Below, piece after piece: positions 47,141-59,200 of a DNA stretch of 64,000 nucleotides; positions within the stretch are counted from its first letter, which is position 1, and each line of letters begins with the position of its first letter. The stretch comes from Aplysia californica. Taxonomy: Eukaryota > Mollusca > Gastropoda > Aplysiida > Aplysiidae. The stretch spans positions 506,890-570,889 of the forward strand of contig NW_004797461.1 of the NCBI RefSeq assembly GCF_000002075.1, given 5' to 3'. Under the pieces are notes generated by a model that worked only from the letters and a program-made list of their open reading frames with translations, did not search any database and was not told where the DNA came from. The position numbers were made by a program, and so were the translations under genes.

Positions 47141-50100
47141 GTGTAGATTAAGCATCATATATACATATAGACACTTCCATCTTTGGTGCCATGCAGTTGG
47201 CTATACTTAGTCACGTGATCTGAGGGATATCCTGGTCTGACGTCAAACAAGATGGGCGCCTTATCTAATTTCCTAAAAGAGGGTAAAAATAGTTTGTGTC
47301 TTTCTACGTTTAATCGCATGTGTTTCAGAGGGGCTTGCCCTCCTGATAGTGGGGCGTATCAGGGGGCTAGCCCCCCTGCCCCTGTCAGTGTTAATGGGTG
47401 GTTTCAGGGGAGGGGGGGGGGGGGGCCTCCCTGGAAAAAATAATAATTTTTTAAATTACACACAATCTTCGCGTTTACAAACAAGGCAAATTCAGTTTCA
47501 GAGTGGCAGTGGCTGCAGATTTATCTTATTATAATTTTAATCTTAAAATCTAGATCCATAGTCTTCGTTTCACTTTAAGAACAAAAGAATCTAGATCTAA
47601 ATCTAGATCTAGATCTAGATCTACCCAGGAATCAGCGGCTCACTTCGCCAATATCATCTTACCTCTGAGCTTGTTGCCAACGATTTGTTTGCCCCTCCTT
47701 ATCGAGAATAATACCGGGCGGAAACGTCAAACAGTGTAGATCTATTGCTCACAATAATAATTTTATAGATTTGGCCTAGTGAACGAGAGTTACTTCCCAT
47801 TTCCCTGTTGTTACTTGCCGGTGTAAAGATTTTGAAACACCCTGCTTGCAGAATATTGTCGGAGAATTAAAATGGTCTCCATCTAAGAACACGGTCATCG
47901 ACAGACAAAAAGTGGGTTTCTAGGCGGACTGAGTTCGTAGGCAGATTCTGAGGAGTACAGCTCAGCTACTACTTGCTGGATTCCTTTGTCTATTGTTTCT
48001 TCTATGGTGAAATGTTGACCCATAGGTGATACTGACACCCGAAGGAAGATAGAGATCGAGATCGATTTCCTTTAAAAAGATTATTATATATATTTTAAAT
48101 CACATCCCTCTCTCTCTCTCCATTAATATATAATAAATATGTAATATTTTAAAAAACGTGACGTAATATATACATATATGGTATTTCTTAGAGGTGTGCG
48201 TTGTATTGGGTGCAAGTATAAGAACCAAGGCGTCTTCATGGTGAATATGACGCGACAGTACAGCCGTGGCATTAGATCTATCATTCATTTGATAGCATTG
48301 GCCATATAATTGATATAAAATAGCATTAATCGAAATGCTTCGTGAGTTAAAGGAAAAAACAGTCGAGAACATGTCCGCTTTTAATAAGACAATCGGTCAC
48401 CTAACCACGAGAGGGAAGAACGTGATTTTACCCGTCAAAAACAAGTAAACGATTGCACTGTTCGGCATGACAAGAGAAATGCTCTGTGTTGAGCATGTGC
48501 GTTCTAAAGATTTCGTCGTCCACTAAGCTACACTTAACAAGGAGGAGGCCTATAACAAAAATAGGTTATTCTAAGGTCCTTGACTAAAACCCAACCCAAC
48601 ACCCCAACCCTCTTTTCATCTGTTTCTCATTCATTAACAACTGACTGCACATTATCAGTTACGTCAGTTACGACATCACGTCGCTTCTTCTACTGGCAGC
48701 GTCTATTGTGGACTCGGTGCGCTTTAAACAAGTGGGGACAGGGTGCATGGGGGGGGGGGGGTCAATTCTTTTTCTTCTCCGCGTACACCACCTGTGGCGT
48801 ACTCAGACAGATTGAGTTAAGAGGCTACTGATCCGGTTTTGAAGAGGTCCTCTTTGCACGCTCAAGATATGGAAAAGCAGGTAAGAAAAATGTAGGCCCT
48901 ATTGCCTTCATATCGAACGGGTTCTAAAGCAGCTTTATTTTAACAGGTTCTTATACAAGCAAATCATAAACAGAAAATTATGTAACACGATAAAAGCAGA
49001 CTTTTAGGTGGACCGGGTTTTGACGCGGGAATTAAGTCCCCAGGTGGAAGCAACTGTCTCTATATTTAGAAAAGCTTATACGAACAGCTGGGGGAACGAG
49101 GAAAAACCAAAATGGATAGATTTTTTAGATCATTTCAGCAGTAAAAGAATACGTCACATTTGGTTGATTTTCCAGTTAATCATATCATTTAAAATGTTGT
49201 AGTTTGGGGGGGGGGTTGATTAATTCCTAACAGAGGCGAAGCATCTATATAATCAAATAAGCACTGCTTCCCTTCCTAATTTTGAAACATTGTCGCAGTC
49301 AAATTCACCCATAGACGTACACCTCATAAATCAAATGTAAAAAGACGTTCATTATCACCAATGAGCAATAGACTATGCCTAACCTTCAAAACCGTTTCTC
49401 GCCCATATCGGGCCACCCCATAAGCAATCACAAGCTTTGATTAAGTAAGCTTAAAGTGAGGCTGGAAGAGTCTACCAATAGAGTTGAAGGAAACATGTGC
49501 ATAGCAGTCAAAACTGTTTCATTGCCTCACATACCCTGTTCACCCCTTTCGAGCCACAGTTATAAGCAACCACACTCGCTGATTATGTAAGCTAACTATT
49601 ACACTGGTCGAGTCTACCTCACAGATGTGAGGGGAATCAACTCCTAATAATATCTTGACCGCTGCGAGTGCTTGACCTCGATTATGACACCGGCTCCTGG
49701 CCATGAGAAGCTTGACAAAAAACAGCCAAATGTGAAATAAAAAATTAATAATTGGCATGCTCTACCAAAGTGTTTCGGCTGTCTGGTATAAAATGCCATT
49801 GTAGTACTGACATCTCTGCTTCTTTCCTTGGTATTCGTGTGTTCGAATCTAAAGTTAAATTTAAGGTTAGTTAGAATAACTATTTAATGAAATACTTTCC
49901 CTATTATTTTAGCTGTTGAATATATGCATACAACATGAATTCAGGATTTGTTTTCATTCACAACTCAGAGTTGCCGCCTCACTCCAGTGCCAGTAAGATT
50001 CTTGTGACATGTGTGAGTGTGATATCTCCAGGCCCTATCTGGTCCCATCTCATTTTGATTACCCTGTCAAACAAGTCAGCCTTCGCCCCTGATTCCTATT

Positions 50101-50205
50101 ATTAACGAGAACCCTAAGTGTGTGTTGTGACAGCGGCAAAACGCAACTTTTGTCCCATATCATTGTGCTTGAAAAGAAAGGGGAACATGGAATGAAAGGG
50201 GGGTG
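47141..50205. other. Intergenic, no gene seen
   Basis: Contains an AGATCT hexamer array (47588-47622) and short poly-G runs (47410-47423, 48750-48762, 49205-49214). A tiny ATG-GAA-AAG-CAG-GTAAGA context at about 48869-48886 could be a first exon of some gene, but no partner exon in a matching phase was found. Confidence 0.4.
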
Positions 50206-50207
50206 GA

Positions 50208-50208
50208 G

Positions 50209-50245
<37 letters not shown>

Positions 50246-50577
50246 NNNNNNNNNNNNNNNNNNNNNNNNNNNNNNNNNNNNNNNNNNNNNNNNNNNNNNN
50301 NNNNNNNNNNNNNNNNNNNNNNNNNNNNNNNNNNNNNNNNNNNNNNNNNNNNNNNNNNNNNNNNNNNNNNNNNNNNNNNNNNNNNNNNNNNNNNNNNNNN
50401 NNNNNNNNNNNNNNNNNNNNNNNNNNNNNNNNNNNNNNNNNNNNNNNNNNNNNNNNNNNNNNNNNNNNNNNNNNNNNNNNNNNNNNNNNNNNNNNNNNNN
50501 NNNNNNNNNNNNNNNNNNNNNNNNNNNNNNNNNNNNNNNNNNNNNNNNNNNNNNNNNNNNNNNNNNNNNNNNNNNNN

Positions 50578-50602
<25 letters not shown>
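50208..50602. repeat. (GT)n - gap - (GA)n microsatellite
   Basis: GT repeat at 50210-50245, 332 N at 50246-50577, then (GA)n to 50602. The gap almost certainly hides more simple repeat. Frames crossing it are meaningless. Confidence 0.95.
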
Positions 50603-50608
<6 letters not shown>

Positions 50609-52985
50609 TGTGTCCTTCTTGGAAAAACAAAATTATTTTCACGAGCTTTCTTTCAAATGGAACACTCTCAGATTACATACACGGCTCATGCTAATACAAT
50701 AACAAAAGGTGTGCTCATTAGAATGTGGAACGAGACTTATAAAACAAACAAACCTTCGCTACGACAATCACCAATAATTCCCTGTGATCATAGAGTTAAG
50801 TTTGCAGAAGGATATAATACTGTGTAGGGCACACGCCCTGGCCATTTACTGAGGCCCCGTTTTAGAGGTGCAGAGTCCAGAGTGTCCATCAATTAAGTTA
50901 AAAAATCAAATACATGTACCCGGTATTAGAGATCTAGAATCTAGATCCGATATGAAATTCTTCAATTCTTTTAAGCAAATCAAACAAATTAATAAATACA
51001 TGAATAGATGAATAAATATGTTCGACGGGACAATTACGGCTGAATATCTAGATTCTATCAGATGAAAAATCACAAGCAGACAGCGCATTGAAAGCCCTCG
51101 AGACTCGATGAGTTCATAATAGCATAGTCTTTAGAACTCACCTAGTTTTACTTTCATTTTCACCGATAGTACATAATTACAAACGCATAGCTTTGTTTGA
51201 ATTGAACTGAGCTATACACAACTACATGTATGTTACATTGCATCAACAAAGATGTATTGTGGGTTAGATCATCGATCTGTACGCACAACGTTGCCTCTGT
51301 TGACGTCACTGACCAAAAGTTACTGTAGTGCGTATCCGGCTATAATAATATATTGTTTGCAGACTGCCCATAGATATCAAGTTACTCTATTATAATTACT
51401 TATATCTATTCTTTGTATTGCATCCAGCAGAAAAGTGTATTTTCATATATAATGTTATTGTAAGAGTAGGACCACGTAATTTTAAATAGGCCTACAAATT
51501 GGACTGCGGTGGGTGATCTAGTGTTTTATTTATTATAACATTAAAAACCGCGTAATCCGTGGCCTTCTTCAAAAGTGTAGGGCTTACTGTAAGATGAGAA
51601 TCTTGATTATATCAGTATTTAAACTAAGATATTCTCGCCCTGTCATTCCCTTCAGAGAAACACACATGTGCGATTGCAAATTCTCAAAAATGTACATTTT
51701 TTCCTAATACAAAAAAAGGGGGAGGCACGTGGATCCGCGAGTCTGCACAGGGTATTCTTTTTCTGGCGGCCTATGATCGATTGTATCTTAATTTCTCCCC
51801 CTCCCCCTAAAAGAATATCTTTAAATGTACACATATAGGTTTCTTTTCAAGTACGTGACCACGATTACGTGCCTTTTCCAAGGAATGCATTATATATTTT
51901 TTTTAAAGAAAAGAAAACCACGTGGAAGAAACAATCAAAAGAAAAAAAAATCTCAAGTACAGGTGGACGGACTTCTTCGATTTTTGTTATCACTTATGTA
52001 AGTAGTTGCATAACTGTTTCTTTTCGAGAGCAAGGGAAGCCCGCTAAACGCGCAGGGCGTCATTGACAATTCTAATTTATTCAGCACAACGAGAGCCAAA
52101 AATTCAACGCTGTTTATCCTGCATGCTTATCCAGCTTCCTTGATTATTTATTATTATCAAAGTAGGTCACTCTCTCGATCTGAGGACCAGGGGATATCCC
52201 AGAATTCCTATTATTGATGGACGGAAGTGAGAAAGCAAGGGGATTCCCTCTAGTCGATTCTCAATGGGGTGAATGGATATCGAGCTTTCTTCGAAGCTGT
52301 AAACTTAGATTTTCACTTGATACCTGGTTTGATTTATCTAATCTATTTGAAGAAAATGAGGTGTGAAAGCAAAGAATATCACTGAAGGTGAGTTCTTAGG
52401 TAGTTGTATCTTATATGTGTGTTTCTTTTCTTTTTTTAGTAACGAGTACGATCGAGCGGTGAGAAGACAATGCCAGAACCAAATCCCCATCCAGGGCATG
52501 AACTCTTTCTGTGGACGGAGGTTCACTTGCCGAGATGTTTGACACTCGTGCGAGTTGGAGACATCATCTCATAAAATGATAAAGACGTGACCATAATATG
52601 TATTATTAAGGTAACTTTTACAATCCCAAGAAGTGCGCCGGTCTGTCAATGTCAGTAGACCTGTCCAAGTCCAACCCTCCATGAGCCTGCCTGAACTGAA
52701 TTTACTGAGAACAACAACCCCGACTGTTATTCAGTAGATTCTACACGTTAGACTAATCTAGCCTACATTATACTAAATCTAGATTAGTAGATCAGTCAGT
52801 CGTTGAAATTTGAACATCATCATGATGCTATTGGATGTTAAAAAATTAATAAGGTATGTTATTATTTGCACTGGTAAAAAAATGCTACAGTTTTAAAACC
52901 AAATGATAAATCCCCACCTTGGCCTTGCTCATCCTGGATAGGCCTAATCCATTTCACAATTCTGTAAGGATCAAGATAGAATTTA
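50603..52985. other. Intergenic, no gene seen
   Basis: AT-rich, with an AGATCT cluster near 50928-50947. No domain, RNA gene or terminal repeat recognised. Confidence 0.4.
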
Positions 52986-52989
52986 TTTC

Positions 52990-53155
52990 AGTGCTTTTTT
53001 GGTAGCCTAGTTCACACCCCCCCTTATTTGAGCCTGACCTACATCTAGATCTATACGTTTGATGCACCGCAAGCTAAGATACCAAACCTAACTGTGGCCT
53101 AACAACTGCAAAACTCAGGGAAATTGTGGTAAAATCAGGTAAATTGTGGCCTTTA
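52990..53155 (-). mobile_element. Decayed copy of the nested MITE of 30250-30501
   Basis: GTGCTTTTTTGGTAG, CACCCCCCCTTATTTGAGCC, TGACCTACATCTAGATCTAT, GCAAGCTAAGATACCAAACC and AACTGCAAAAC reproduce the 30.36-30.50 kb sequence in reverse. Confidence 0.65.
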
Positions 53156-53396
53156 TTTCTCCTTGTTGAATGCACTCTATAGGCTATAGCAGCCTAATCA
53201 TCATATTCATTGAGATCTACCCAATTATATGAGTTTCAGTAATGATTATGATACATAGTAGATCTAGATTTGAAGTACTTAAACTTAAAAGGCTAGACAT
53301 TTGAACACCATTTTATAGTAGAAGTGTATAGTTTTATAGTATAAATTACTCTACAATGGCAAAACAACATTCGAAGCCTGTTAATAAAACAAACGA

Positions 53397-54063
53397 AGTG
53401 TATACACAGACCCGGTAACTGGGAACAAAGTCACGAAGTATACAGACCCGGTCGGGGAAGTCTTTCGTGATTTCGGAAAGTTCGCCCAGACCCGGTAGAG
53501 AGAGAGAGAGTGTGTGTGGGTGTGAGTGTGTGTGTGTGTGTTTTTTGAAGAGAGAGAGAGAGAGAGAAGGGGGTAGAGAACAGGGGGAAGTGCTAGCAAA
53601 AATCACATGCCCAAATTGACAGGCGGGAACGAAAGAAAGATAGAATAGGAAAGTAGGTGGGGGAGAAAGAAAGACAGAGTAAACAAATAGAAAGAGGAGG
53701 CGAGCGATACACAGAGGAGAGGGGAGATAGACAGAGAAATAGAGAGGGTGACTGCTTGATTGAAATTATGACATTGTTCTTTTCTTCAAATTGTCCCATT
53801 GACCATTGATTCCTCCAACGGAGCAAAAACGATCTTTCATCGAAAGAAAAAACATCCGCAATCTTCATTTAGATCTAGGCCTTGAAACTAGAATGTCTGT
53901 CTGTCTAGATCTAGAATCTAGATCTAGGCCTTAGATTTAGAAGAACCTAAGTCTACCCTGAGCCAAGAGGGTGCTGGAACTTTCCAAAATCACACAAAAG
54001 ATTTCCCCTACCGGTTCTGTATACTTCGTGACTTTGTTCCCGGTTACCGGGTCTGTATACACT
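53397..54063. mobile_element. MITE with ~55-bp terminal inverted repeats
   Basis: The left arm (AGTGTATACACAGACCCGGT, then AACTGGGAACAAAGTCACGA, then AGTATACAGACCCGGT) pairs with the right arm ending at 54063, with few changes. Each arm holds the unit GTATACAGACCCGGT twice, 34-36 bp apart. The interior is mostly (GT)n/(GA)n purine tract and contains no gene. Superfamily unknown. Confidence 0.8.
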
Positions 54064-54439
54064 CCCTAAAACAAAACGCTTGAGGCTTGAGGGTACTTAG
54101 TTTATGTTTGTTCCCAACAAAAGAGGTCTTTCTTTTACTTAAAAAGTTAAGTTTCTGTAGATCTACTTCTGGCCCCGATATTCAAGGTGATTACTTGACT
54201 ATATTCTGTTTGACAGTGGCAGAAGGCGAAGGAAGAGGGGAGTTGGTTTTGAGTCCAATATGATGGAAAAGAATGCTAACCACAGTTTTGAATTTATGAG
54301 AAAAGGTTTAAAATATATTAGATCTATATACTATCTGATAAATAGTTTCATTCATAAAGCTTTCTGATTTTACCCAATTCATTAGTCTTTAAGGATGGCA
54401 TTTTCTAGTTAAACATGCTCAAATGGCTATTTCTACGAC

Positions 54440-54575
54440 AATACCTATACGAACGGTCGTTTCCCTATTTCTTCCCTTTTGTGTAGGCTTATTTTTGTAT
54501 TGATTATATAATGATTCTCTACTGTGTAAGACCTCCACCTGTCTAAGACAATGGATGGCAGTCTTAGATAATTTT
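54440..54575. mobile_element. pogo-like remnant
   Basis: TACGAACGGTCGTTTCCCTA and GTGTAAGACCTCCACCTGTC, AAGACAATGGATGGCAGTCT follow the internal order of the 17163-17985 element in shortened form. Confidence 0.5.
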
Positions 54576-54678
54576 ATTTATCCCAGACATATATAAGATC
54601 ATGTGAAATTTCTCCCAAGATCAGTAGGCTATAACTATAACTGTAGCCAAGACTCAAAGTAGATTATAAAATGGAAGA

Positions 54679-55178
54679 GGCTAGCCGTACTTAATGACCA
54701 TGTAGCCGTACTTATTCTTATGATGGCTAGACTGACCATTAAAAAAAATAGGCCTACTGAATTGTAAATATAAATTTTTAGTTTGCAGTACCTAAAGTAT
54801 TTGTATTTGAGACGAAACCAGGTGTCCCAATGACAGCGCATGTATTTTAAACCTGCTGTTTTCTAATGTTAATAGTTAATAGGGCCTAAGATAATTACGG
54901 CTAGACTGGCAGTACAGGTAATTAAGTACGGGTAGACAGCCAGGCTAGCCGTACTTCAGTCTAGCCGTCTTATTGATGGCTGAATTGTAAATGAAATGTT
55001 TAGTTTGCAATGTATTTCAGACAAAACCAAAAGGTGCGTTACTGACTTGCATGTATTTGAACCTGAATAATTACTAGATCTAGTTCTAATGAGACCTGTG
55101 TACTTAACAGGTTTTAGTCGATAGGGCCAAACCTAAGTACGGCTAGACTGGCAGAGACACAGTACTTAAGTACGGCTA
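54679..55178. repeat. Two direct ~250-bp units, each with inverted ends
   Basis: Units start GGCTAGCCGTACTT (54679 and 54944) and end AAGTACGGCTAGAC-like (about 54895-54910 and about 55132-55178). The middles share GAATTGTAAAT, TTTAGTTTGCA and GCATGTATTT. Probably two copies of a small MITE side by side. Confidence 0.65.
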
Positions 55179-56221
55179 ACCACTTTGTTATAAAATGATG
55201 TGATTCTAACTCAGGCCTCTAAATCGGGATCTTAGTTTGCATCATGTCATGAGTAGAGATTCTAAAGCTGAATTATAGTTGCAAGATCCAGAGACAAGAC
55301 GTTCTCATGATTGTCCTCCTTTTTAAGGTAATTTGAGTCATCATAATTACTTAGAATGTAAACTGAATGGAAAATATTTTAAGTGATCCACACCAGGTGA
55401 TCAGCACTTCGAACATATTCCGTAAACCTATGAACTGGAAAAGGCTGTGTATTCCCGAAAAGTAGACTAACAAAGGTCCAATGAGTGCATAGGTAACTGT
55501 GTCTCTGGGGGAAAGTGTGTCGTTAACTTTCACCCCATTGTCAGGGCTAGGGGAGCGTGAGCCCTCAGTACAGTGTTCTCTTTTCAAATCTTCTACCTTT
55601 TTGAAAGAAGAGTTTCATTAAGGAAGGGCGTATTTAAAGACATTGATTTGCTGTTAGGTTACTATAGAGTTATAAGCAGTGACAACAGTGATTGGATAAA
55701 TGAGCAAGCCTCTAAGTTGATCACTCTGTGTTCATTGCATGCAATCATAACGGTTTCAACTGCTTATTTCGTCATTTAAGAAACTTTAATTTGCTTTGGG
55801 ATAGAGTTGGGATGGGGAGAGGGGCCACCGTCGCTGTACATTGATAGGTTTGTGACTAAAACATTTTTGGTGAAAAAATATTTTTTCTGAAAACTCTGTA
55901 AAAGAGCAACAATTTTGATCGATTTGAAATTCTGGGGGATATTAAATAAGTGGTAGGCTGGGAGACCAGGTGCGGTGCTATTTTTCTGCTTAAAAAAACA
56001 AGAAACAACTTAAGAACTGAAAGTAAGGGGAAGGTCTTATTTGAAAACCTTTGTGTCTTGAGAAAAGAGAATATTTAGTATTCACATGTAGAACAAGCAA
56101 CGGTTTTGTAACTTTTTGTAGTGATGTATTTTTGATTCTTTTGTTTTGGTGTTTCTTTATCTTTTCAGAATTTTCAGTGTCTTATGCTCTCCCCAAGGCA
56201 GCCTTTGAAATAATCCAGAGA

Positions 56222-59200
56222 ATGGAAAAGGTTGCAGATCTGGTGGAGTCCAGCAGTGAGGCAGACAAAATGTCAGCTGCTCTTTCAGATCTTCCCGAAT
56301 CACTGGAGTCCTTTCTGGACGAACAGAAAGAAAAACCCAGTGATCTGGGCATGATTGACAATGACATTCTGGCATTGGCAAATCAAGTTGGAGATGAAAT
56401 GGATGAAAATGCTATTGAAGGAACTGGTTTCACTGCAGATTTGTCATTTTTGGAAGGTGCAGAGACTAAGGATGCGTCTGGTGAAGAACATGGACTATCT
56501 TTTTTGGTGGAGGGGGATAAAATGGAGGTGGCAAATGAAGACTTGGCGTTTTTAGAAGAGCAAGATATGTCTGAAGGTTCAGAATATGATGATGATTCTG
56601 AGCTGAATGAAGATGACTCTGATGATGACGAGGGTGGGGATGATGAAAGTGATGACGATGAAAATGAAGGGAGCAATGACAGAAGTGACAAAGGGGAGGA
56701 TGTGGAGGAGGGTGTGTTTGGACAGGTGTCTTTCTATGATGAAGAACCAGATTCAAATCTGTCTGTGGAGGGAAGTAAGAATGGTGAGAAGGTGAAGGGA
56801 CTGAAGAAGAAGAAGAAAAAGCTGAAAGCAAAGGAAAAAAGTGGTGGTTCTGAGGGTGTACAGAAACCAGTGAAAAGAAAACGCAAGAGAAAGCGAAAGA
56901 AGGGCAGCGCTGACGAGGATGATGAGGAGGAACCGGATGACAAAATGCCCAAAGGAGGGCCTACCCAAATGCGACGTAGGAATATTAGGTGCGCATTACT
57001 TTTAAAAATTAATTTTCCCTTTTCTCAGAACAGTATCTTTGTCCCTCCACAAATAGCTGTTATTACCCACCACCTCTATAGGTTTTTTTTTTGTGAAAAG
57101 AAATTTATATGCCAAAATTGTTAATAATTGTAAGAACTTGCACACTCATGATGCATGCTAAATTATATGATAAAAGCATTTTATAGCTGAGACATGTGGA
57201 TTAAATCACCGTGGATGACTTTCAGTATGGCCATAAAAGCATAGTTATACAATGACCAAGTTGCTTTTTGTCACTTTCAGTCATTTCGTTTTCTAAACAG
57301 GTGGGTGGTTGGTGGGTGCTCTGGTGTGGTTTGCTCCTTCTTTCCTATCAAACATCTGTCATCCTTATCTCCCCTCCTTTTTTGTGTATGTTACTCTCTT
57401 GTAACACGTAATCTATTCTTCGGCACTTATATGACCTTATTGTTTTGCAAGTGTCGTAAAACTCTTACTGAACCTAAAACTTTGTAAACAGATTGTTTGT
57501 ATTGATAACTAAGTAAAGGAACAAATAGAGATTGTGTGTAGAGTAAACCTAATATATTTTGCGTTTCAAGGGTAAATCTTTTGGTATCATTTGGACAGTT
57601 GCCTTTTTTGTTTTTAACTGCTATCTTAACCCTTGTATTGTCTCTCTAGGTCTATCTTAAGTGAGAAAGACTTGGACAAGGAAATGCTCTCTGCTCAGAA
57701 TGAGGAACTGGAGAGGCAGAAGCGTTTGATGGAGCTGAAGAAATCGCTGCTCAGGGAAAATGCTGCTGCTGGTGCAGCAGCAGCAGCGAAATCATCCACA
57801 GCAGCAGGAACAGCAGTCTCCACGGACACAGCAGCTACGAGTACCACTACAACCACCACGAAAATGACATCTGCTTCTACTGGCACAAGCACTGTCAAAG
57901 AAAAAGACTCTCAGCTTAAATCTTTACTTCAAGGTAATTGTATTCTGATCTGGGCAAGAGATTCATGATGGACAAGCTATCCCATTTTAAAAGAGTCTAA
58001 TCAAAAATATCTCATTTCTCAAAAATTTTATGAATTTTATTCCACTTTTGTGTATTGTTGTATGGTAGTTCAAATATATCTCTATATGTCTGTGGTGTGA
58101 AAGTTTCTTTTACTGTGAATTAAGTAGGTTCAGGAGGCCAGAGTGCATTCCTTTCCTCTCTACTGGTCTCTTGAAACCCATATGACAGTGACATAAATTT
58201 TCTTGACTAATATTCATTTGAGACAAAAACAGGTTCTTGAGTGACTTAACATTTAGTAGTCTTAATTTGTGAATTATTGAACTGGGATTGGGGGAAGTAC
58301 TTACAGTTTTCATATTGTTTTAGGGTGAAACAAAGAATGCGATTTAGTGTCACAAAAATGATGTATTATTTTTCTCATAAAAATTCCAGCCCTGTGACTG
58401 TGTTGTCACCCCATAGTTTTGCTAATGTGAATATTGTATTGTTTTTAGTGGCGGAGGAAGAAGCTGAGAAAGAGGCAGAGAGTAAAGACAGGAAACTTCT
58501 GGACAAAGAAGTTGTGAAGGCAAAAAAGGAAACAAGAGAAACCTCTCCACCCTCAGGTGAGGAGGACATGACATTGTGTATTTTAAAACTCATTTTATTA
58601 TAGAAATACCCTTTCTCTCGATTTAACCAAAGATCCAGGTAATATAAGGGTGACTAAACTTTTTGTTTCCTCCTAATGTTTATTTTACTGCCTTGTGGAC
58701 CTCTTGTCAGCCTGTCTGTTGTTGATGCTGTCCTGTTGGTTCTTAAAATTGCCTCAGATCCGTCTATTAGTGATATTTTGTGCATGTTTGCTTGTTCTGT
58801 GATATACATGTTTACATAATGAAAACATGTACATACAAGTTCCTAAGAGCTTGTCTCCTTATACGCGATGCATCTCGTGGCGTCTGGTCCTGGTCCATGT
58901 ATGACAGACTGGGGGTGTGACAGGTTTAGAGCATCAACATTGGTCAAACTATCTAGCAATGCCAATCGGGTTTTCCAGCACAGTGAAAAATTGGTCCCCG
59001 TTTGCGGGTGAATTTTTGGACCGGGTCATAGCGTAGGTGACTAACTTTGTCAACCTGGGTCTGCTCTTTTTCTAGACCAATGTGAATGAAACTTGGCAAC
59101 CAATCAGAAAATAGAGCAAACTAATGATATGTGGACGTTGAAGTTCGTACGCATAAATTAACCATATTTTTGGTGTCGGGAACACTTTCATATCGGGTGT

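Noticed and set aside
48869-48886. Possible first coding exon (ATG-GAA-AAG-CAG then GTAAGA)
   Set aside because: It ends in phase 0, while the first RAD54L2 exon seen needs a phase-1 partner; nothing else supports it.
56383-56831. Long Ser-rich and His/Pro-rich frames on the minus strand
   Set aside because: Antisense shadows of the acidic RAD54L2 exon; composition mirrors the Asp/Glu codons.
57000-57124. Extension of the RAD54L2 frame past 56988
   Set aside because: Intron read-through: a GT donor at 56989 joins RRRNIR to the conserved block starting at 57650.
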